24,508 nt of DNA, taken from assembly GCA_910589555.1 (NCBI GenBank), contig CAJUTE010000040.1, positions 1 through 24,508 on the forward strand. Reading direction: 5' to 3'. The translations under genes were made by a program, and so were the position numbers. The stretch is from an uncultured Muribaculum sp. (lineage in GTDB: Bacteria; Bacteroidota; Bacteroidia; Bacteroidales; Muribaculaceae). Shown piece after piece: positions 22,601-24,508 of the stretch. The first letter of the stretch is position 1; every line of letters starts with the position of its first letter. Under the pieces are notes generated by a model. The model worked only from the letters and a program-made list of their open reading frames with translations, made no database searches and was not told the DNA's origin.

Positions 22601-23382
22601 ATTGCAAAGCTCAATGGCTTGCAAGCCTGCAGGCTGATAAAGTAAAAAAAGGTGCGGAGGCGATGCAGTTGCTTAAGGAAGCCGTGAGAGCGATTGACGA
22701 CCTTGAAAGCCGCAACTGCAAGATAAAGGCGAGAGTGGCATTGCTGCAGGCTCATAGTGTTGGCGATGATATTGTAGTGTCAGCTGATGGAAAGGAATTC
22801 GTACTGCCGATGCTTAGACGGCAGCTTTCAGGCGAAACATCTGTATCTATTGCCGATTTTGTGGCACCCTCCGATGATTGGATCGGGCTTTTTGCGGTCA
22901 CTTCGGGTAAGGAAATTGAAGATATAATCTCCGGATTCAAATCGGAAGGTGATGATTACAAGGCGATTCTGTATCAGACCATAGCCGACAGGCTTGTGGA
23001 GGCGGCAACCGAATTGACGCATTTGCGTGTGCGTCGTTCTCTTTGGGGATATGCCGGTGATGAAGACGACAATCCTCGCAATTTGCTCCGTCAATATTAT
23101 CAAGGTATCCGACCTGCTGTTGGCTATCCGTCGATGCCCGATCAATCGCTTATATTTGAGTTTGACAAGGTGCTTGATTATGCATCGGTCGGAATCTCAT
23201 TGACAGAACATGGCGCAATGGCTCCTGCCGCGTCGACTACCGGATTGATGATTTCGCATCCCGACAGCCGCTATTTCATGCTTGGCGAGATTGGTGAAGA
23301 TCAATTGGAAGATTATGCTCGCCGTCGTGGGATGATGGTCGAAGATCTTCGTGCCTATCTGTCCAATAGTATTATGTATTAA
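19690..23382 (+). CDS. metH: Cobalamin-dependent methionine synthase
   Basis: This 1230-aa enzyme methylates homocysteine from 5-methyltetrahydrofolate through B12. All four modules are present. Homocysteine domain: DGAMGTEIQ near 28, with zinc cysteines in NCSFG (about 252) and GGCCGT (about 314-315). Folate domain: from FISVGERCNVAGSRKF (about 360). B12 domain: cap GPLMEGMSRVGELFGAGKMFLPQVV, then VKGDVHDIGKN with the cobalt-ligand His766 and GLSGLITPSLEEM. AdoMet reactivation domain: about 905 to the end, with RPAVGYPSMPDQS and SLTEHGAMAPAAS. Length matches E. coli MetH (1227 aa). TTG at 19684 precedes the chosen ATG by two codons. It probably completes a methionine route with metY; no riboswitch controls it here. 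Confidence 0.97.
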   Translation: MAFVEDLKYDARSMKLIEALESKILVLDGAMGTEIQKYGFDEDDFRGEEFADWNCRLKGCNDVLAITQPEAIERIHASYLDAGAMIIETDSFNSNKLSLADYGLSEKVRDINLAAARIARKAADSYMDAHPGELRWVAGSVGPTSKSLSMSQGVDEAGAVDWDILVDAYMPQFEALIEGGVDIFQIETVFDALNAKVAVWCARRAMEKYGKRIPVILSLTLTESGRTLSGQTLDAAIATIVHAEPLAIGLNCSFGADGMMKYVEALQKYPFAVVVYPNAGLPNALGQYDETPEKMVVKVANMFHKGYVNIIGGCCGTTPEHIRLIADEAAKHHPRHIPALEPRMILAGLESLDVDGCGEFISVGERCNVAGSRKFLRLIKEKSIDEAISIAASQVAAGAKIVDVNLDDSMLDSVAEMAAFLSRIGVEPEIARVPVMIDSSDWNVIKEGLKRIQGRPVVNSISLKEGEESFLAKARHIKEMGAAVIVMAFDENGQADTYERRIEVCRRAYDLLVEKVGFAGCDIVFDPNVLAVSTGIETHADYAVDFIRAVKWIKNNLPGAKVSGGVSNLSFSFRGNNPVREAMHSLFLRHARKEGMDMAIVNVSTAVDPEEIAPELVKAIDDVLLNSDLHATDRLVEIAEKIKAESTGTPAQKEKERSEAPSSPRQRIVNMLVSGSVARLEETLEEAMKECGSALGVVDGPLMEGMSRVGELFGAGKMFLPQVVKSARTMKQAVNWLTPYIEKEKNNRHSSSSGKMIIATVKGDVHDIGKNIVNVIMNCNGFDMVDLGVMVPGEEIVNRAIEENADFIGLSGLITPSLEEMCNVARLMESRHMRIPLLIGGATTSALHTAVKIAPCYGGPVVYTRDAAMMPSVAQRLVNPSTRDEAVRDNETEQNRLRHEYASASLIPIEAARKNAPKYTRSQFSPAQPGVHTFDISIAEAKDMINWRAFLAAWKLDASFAEIMDIKGCDHCKAQWLASLQADKVKKGAEAMQLLKEAVRAIDDLESRNCKIKARVALLQAHSVGDDIVVSADGKEFVLPMLRRQLSGETSVSIADFVAPSDDWIGLFAVTSGKEIEDIISGFKSEGDDYKAILYQTIADRLVEAATELTHLRVRRSLWGYAGDEDDNPRNLLRQYYQGIRPAVGYPSMPDQSLIFEFDKVLDYASVGISLTEHGAMAPAASTTGLMISHPDSRYFMLGEIGEDQLEDYARRRGMMVEDLRAYLSNSIMY

Positions 23383-23396
23383 GCGAGACCGAGGAT

Positions 23397-23864
23397 ATGA
23401 AAGAAACTTTTAAAATGGGCTGGGGCAAAAAAGTGCATTCCATCTTTGTGATAGGAGTATTGATGGAACTTGTGCTTGCCGGAGTGGCTTTGTCTGTGAA
23501 CTTGTTGTATTTCGGATTAGGAATTTTAGCGCTTACTGCATTGATGGTGTGGTTTCTATGCATGACTTTTAAGAAAAATTGCTATGTCATAGACGGCGAT
23601 GAGATTGCGGTAAAGTCATTTGGGGTTAAGCCACAGAAATATGACATTAGTAAGATTCAGAGAATAAATTACGTTGATATCGGGACTGAGTGTGGACGCG
23701 GCGCACCTAACGCAAGATTTCAGCTCGCAATTTATTTTGAGCGAAAGTATCTTAAGAGCTATGAGCCACGGCTTTTCGCCCCGGAAGATAGAGACGCTTT
23801 CGTGAAACTGCTCACTCAGCTGAATCCTGACATCATTGTCGACACAGAAGAGAAAAAGATTTGA
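23397..23864 (+). CDS. Small membrane protein with bacterial PH-like domain
   Basis: This 155-aa protein has two adjacent hydrophobic segments (about 17-35, HSIFVIGVLMELVLAGVAL; 38-58, LLYFGLGILALTALMVWFL). A soluble beta-rich domain follows: KNCYVIDGDEIAVKSFGVKPQKYDISKIQRINYV, split by turns, then FQLAIYFERKYLKSYEPRLFAPEDRDAFVKLLTQLNP. The pattern of a ~50-residue two-TM hairpin, then I-x-V-x-S/SF...I.I..I...R followed by a helix (DRDAFVKLL) fits the bacterial PH (bPH/YdbT-like) families. The function is not known. It starts 14 bp after metH and may be its last operon partner. The repeat-rich, gene-free stretch begins right after its stop. Confidence 0.8.
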   Translation: MKETFKMGWGKKVHSIFVIGVLMELVLAGVALSVNLLYFGLGILALTALMVWFLCMTFKKNCYVIDGDEIAVKSFGVKPQKYDISKIQRINYVDIGTECGRGAPNARFQLAIYFERKYLKSYEPRLFAPEDRDAFVKLLTQLNPDIIVDTEEKKI

Positions 23865-23891
23865 ACTCTAACAACTTCATTTCAAATCCGC

Positions 23892-23981
23892 ACACAAATG
23901 CCAAAGCAATCACCGAAAACCGGTTTTAAAAACCGAACACAAATGCCAAGGCAATCTTTGAAAATTGGTTTGAACTCGCCC
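23892..23981. repeat. Tandem 45-bp repeat pair
   Basis: ACACAAATGCCAA(A/G)GCAATC, three variable bases, GAAAA(CC/TT)GGTTT occurs at 23892 and again at 23937. A third, partial copy of the AAATGCC...GGCAAT core lies at 23984-24001. The changed bases inside GAAAACCGGTTTT versus GAAAATTGGTTTG fall in a self-complementary block. Confidence 0.8.
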
Positions 23982-24017
23982 GTAAATGCCTGGAAGGCAA
24001 TGCTTATGAATAACCGC

Positions 24018-24046
24018 GGTACAGGGAGCCGCAGGCGACCTGTGCC
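24018..24046. repeat. Hairpin core of repeat unit 1
   Basis: GGTACAGG (24018-24025) faces CCTGTGCC (24039-24046) across GAGCCGCAGGCGA-type sequence. The second unit has the same pair at 24193-24199 and 24215-24221, again with AGGCGA directly before the 3' arm. Confidence 0.65.
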
Positions 24047-24303
24047 CGGGTAGATGCACAAACTCCAAATGCACTCTGAAAAGAGTGCCCCTAAAAAACG
24101 CTGTGACATCCGAGCCCTGTCAATATACACGCCACGAGATATGGGAATAGAACGCCATAAATATCTGAAAGGCAGCGTTTATGGATTTACGCGGTACAGC
24201 TCGCCATAGGCGACCTGTGCCCGGAAATCCCGCAAATAGTGCTCCTAAAAAATGCCATAGCGGGATTGAAAAATAAAAACCTGAAAGGTAAATCTCTATG
24301 TAG

Positions 24304-24336
24304 CCGGGGGCCGTAGCCGTAGGCGTAGACCCCCGG
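24304..24336. repeat. Hairpin core of repeat unit 3
   Basis: CCGGGGG (24304-24310) and CCCCCGG (24330-24336) form a 7-bp G/C stem around CGTAGCCGTAGGCGTAGA. It lies 15 nt after CTGAAAGG, the same order as units 1 and 2, but the stem sequence is entirely different. Confidence 0.65.
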
Positions 24337-24409
24337 AAAGATGACGCAATCAAACACGAATCTGAAAGATTCATCATCTGAATACAGATTACAAAACTCC
24401 TAGCATAAA

Positions 24410-24470
24410 TGCCGTGCAACGGCAATGCAATTCCACATCACAACAACTTCACCAATGCCGTGCAACGGCA
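24410..24470. repeat. Two identical TGCCGT-GCA-ACGGCA palindromes
   Basis: The 15-bp hairpin TGCCGTGCAACGGCA occurs at 24410-24424 and 24456-24470, each preceded by AA and followed by A. Stems are 6 bp with a 3-nt loop. Confidence 0.8.
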
Positions 24471-24508
24471 AAATAATTTGAGCTCCGCCACGAGGCGAAG
24501 CCGAGGTG

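Larger units (their letters stand above)
23865..24508. repeat. Gene-free array of diverged repeats and stem-loops
   Basis: No convincing gene occupies this 644-bp tail; minus-strand frames read through repeats and have no domain character. It holds a 45-bp-period tandem pair (23892-23981), three diverged copies of a larger unit (starting near 23984, 24158 and 24280) with GGTACAG...CCTGTGCC or CCGGGGG...CCCCCGG cores, several short hairpins around TGAAA-like loops, and two identical TGCCGTGCAACGGCA palindromes. AACAACTTCA occurs at about 23870 and 24442, and CGCCACGAG near 24130 and 24487, so longer-range duplication is present and may continue past the window. Confidence 0.75.

Noticed and set aside
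20062..22755. Several 100-270-codon minus-strand frames under metH
   Set aside because: They are antisense to a full-length, motif-complete metH and have no recognisable domains.
23882..24425. Two minus-strand frames in the right-end region (82 and 101 codons)
   Set aside because: Their products are translations of the repeats (both contain a PGTGRL...VPR stretch), so they are unlikely to be genes.
23884..24470. CRISPR array
   Set aside because: Repeats vary in length and sequence, spacing is irregular, and no cas gene is nearby.

Overview
The window looks like a Bacteroidales chromosome, most probably Muribaculaceae or a relative. Evidence: several promoters match the Bacteroidetes sigma-ABfr consensus (TTTG, 19-20 nt, TAnnTTTG); a NusG-paralogue (UpxY-type) domain sits at the head of a polysaccharide locus; the gene set is Bacteroidales-like; most genes lack strong Shine-Dalgarno sequences. 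The family-level placement is inference.

Region 1 (1-8048, all minus strand) is a surface-polysaccharide locus, read from right to left. A sigma-ABfr promoter (8011-8042) drives a leader of about 200 nt with strong dyad symmetries. The first gene (6411-7796) appears to fuse a degenerate tyrosine recombinase to a full-length UpxY/NusG antiterminator. Next comes a 23-codon remnant of a UDP-sugar dehydrogenase gene (6300-6371), where base composition drops sharply. Beyond it is a compact AT-rich cassette: wzx flippase, a NeuB-like nonulosonate synthase lacking a SAF domain, a NeuA-HAD phosphatase fusion, a GT42-like putative sialyltransferase, a CatB-type O-acetyltransferase, a GT2 glycosyltransferase, and the first ~70 codons of an apparent wzy polymerase. 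The wzy gene is cut at the left edge by what looks like an IS21-family end. The cassette should make a CMP-activated nine-carbon sugar, probably through a 9-phosphate intermediate, and polymerise it into a capsule or O-antigen.

Region 2 (8049-14280, minus strand) is core metabolism. A cobalamin riboswitch directly behind a strong promoter (14062-14274) precedes a small zinc-ribbon gene and a three-subunit biotin-dependent acyl-CoA carboxylase (biotin carboxylase, biotin carrier, carboxyltransferase). An unrecognised 309-aa protein and an EamA/DMT permease follow.

Region 3 (14302-17266) holds metY (O-acetylhomoserine sulfhydrylase), divergent from an Lrp/AsnC regulator, which converges on an aldo/keto reductase.

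Region 4 (17416-23864, plus strand) holds a YccF membrane protein, an M50-like site-2 protease, tRNA-His with its own promoter and terminator, yjbQ, cobalamin-dependent methionine synthase metH, and a small two-TM protein. Methionine and B12 chemistry recurs across regions 2-4 (metY, metH, riboswitch).

Region 5 (23865-24508) has no convincing gene. It is a dense array of diverged repeats and small stem-loops, several with different stems around a shared TGAAA-like loop.

The most striking candidates for something undescribed are the recombinase-UpxY fusion with its structured leader, and the right-end stem-loop array.
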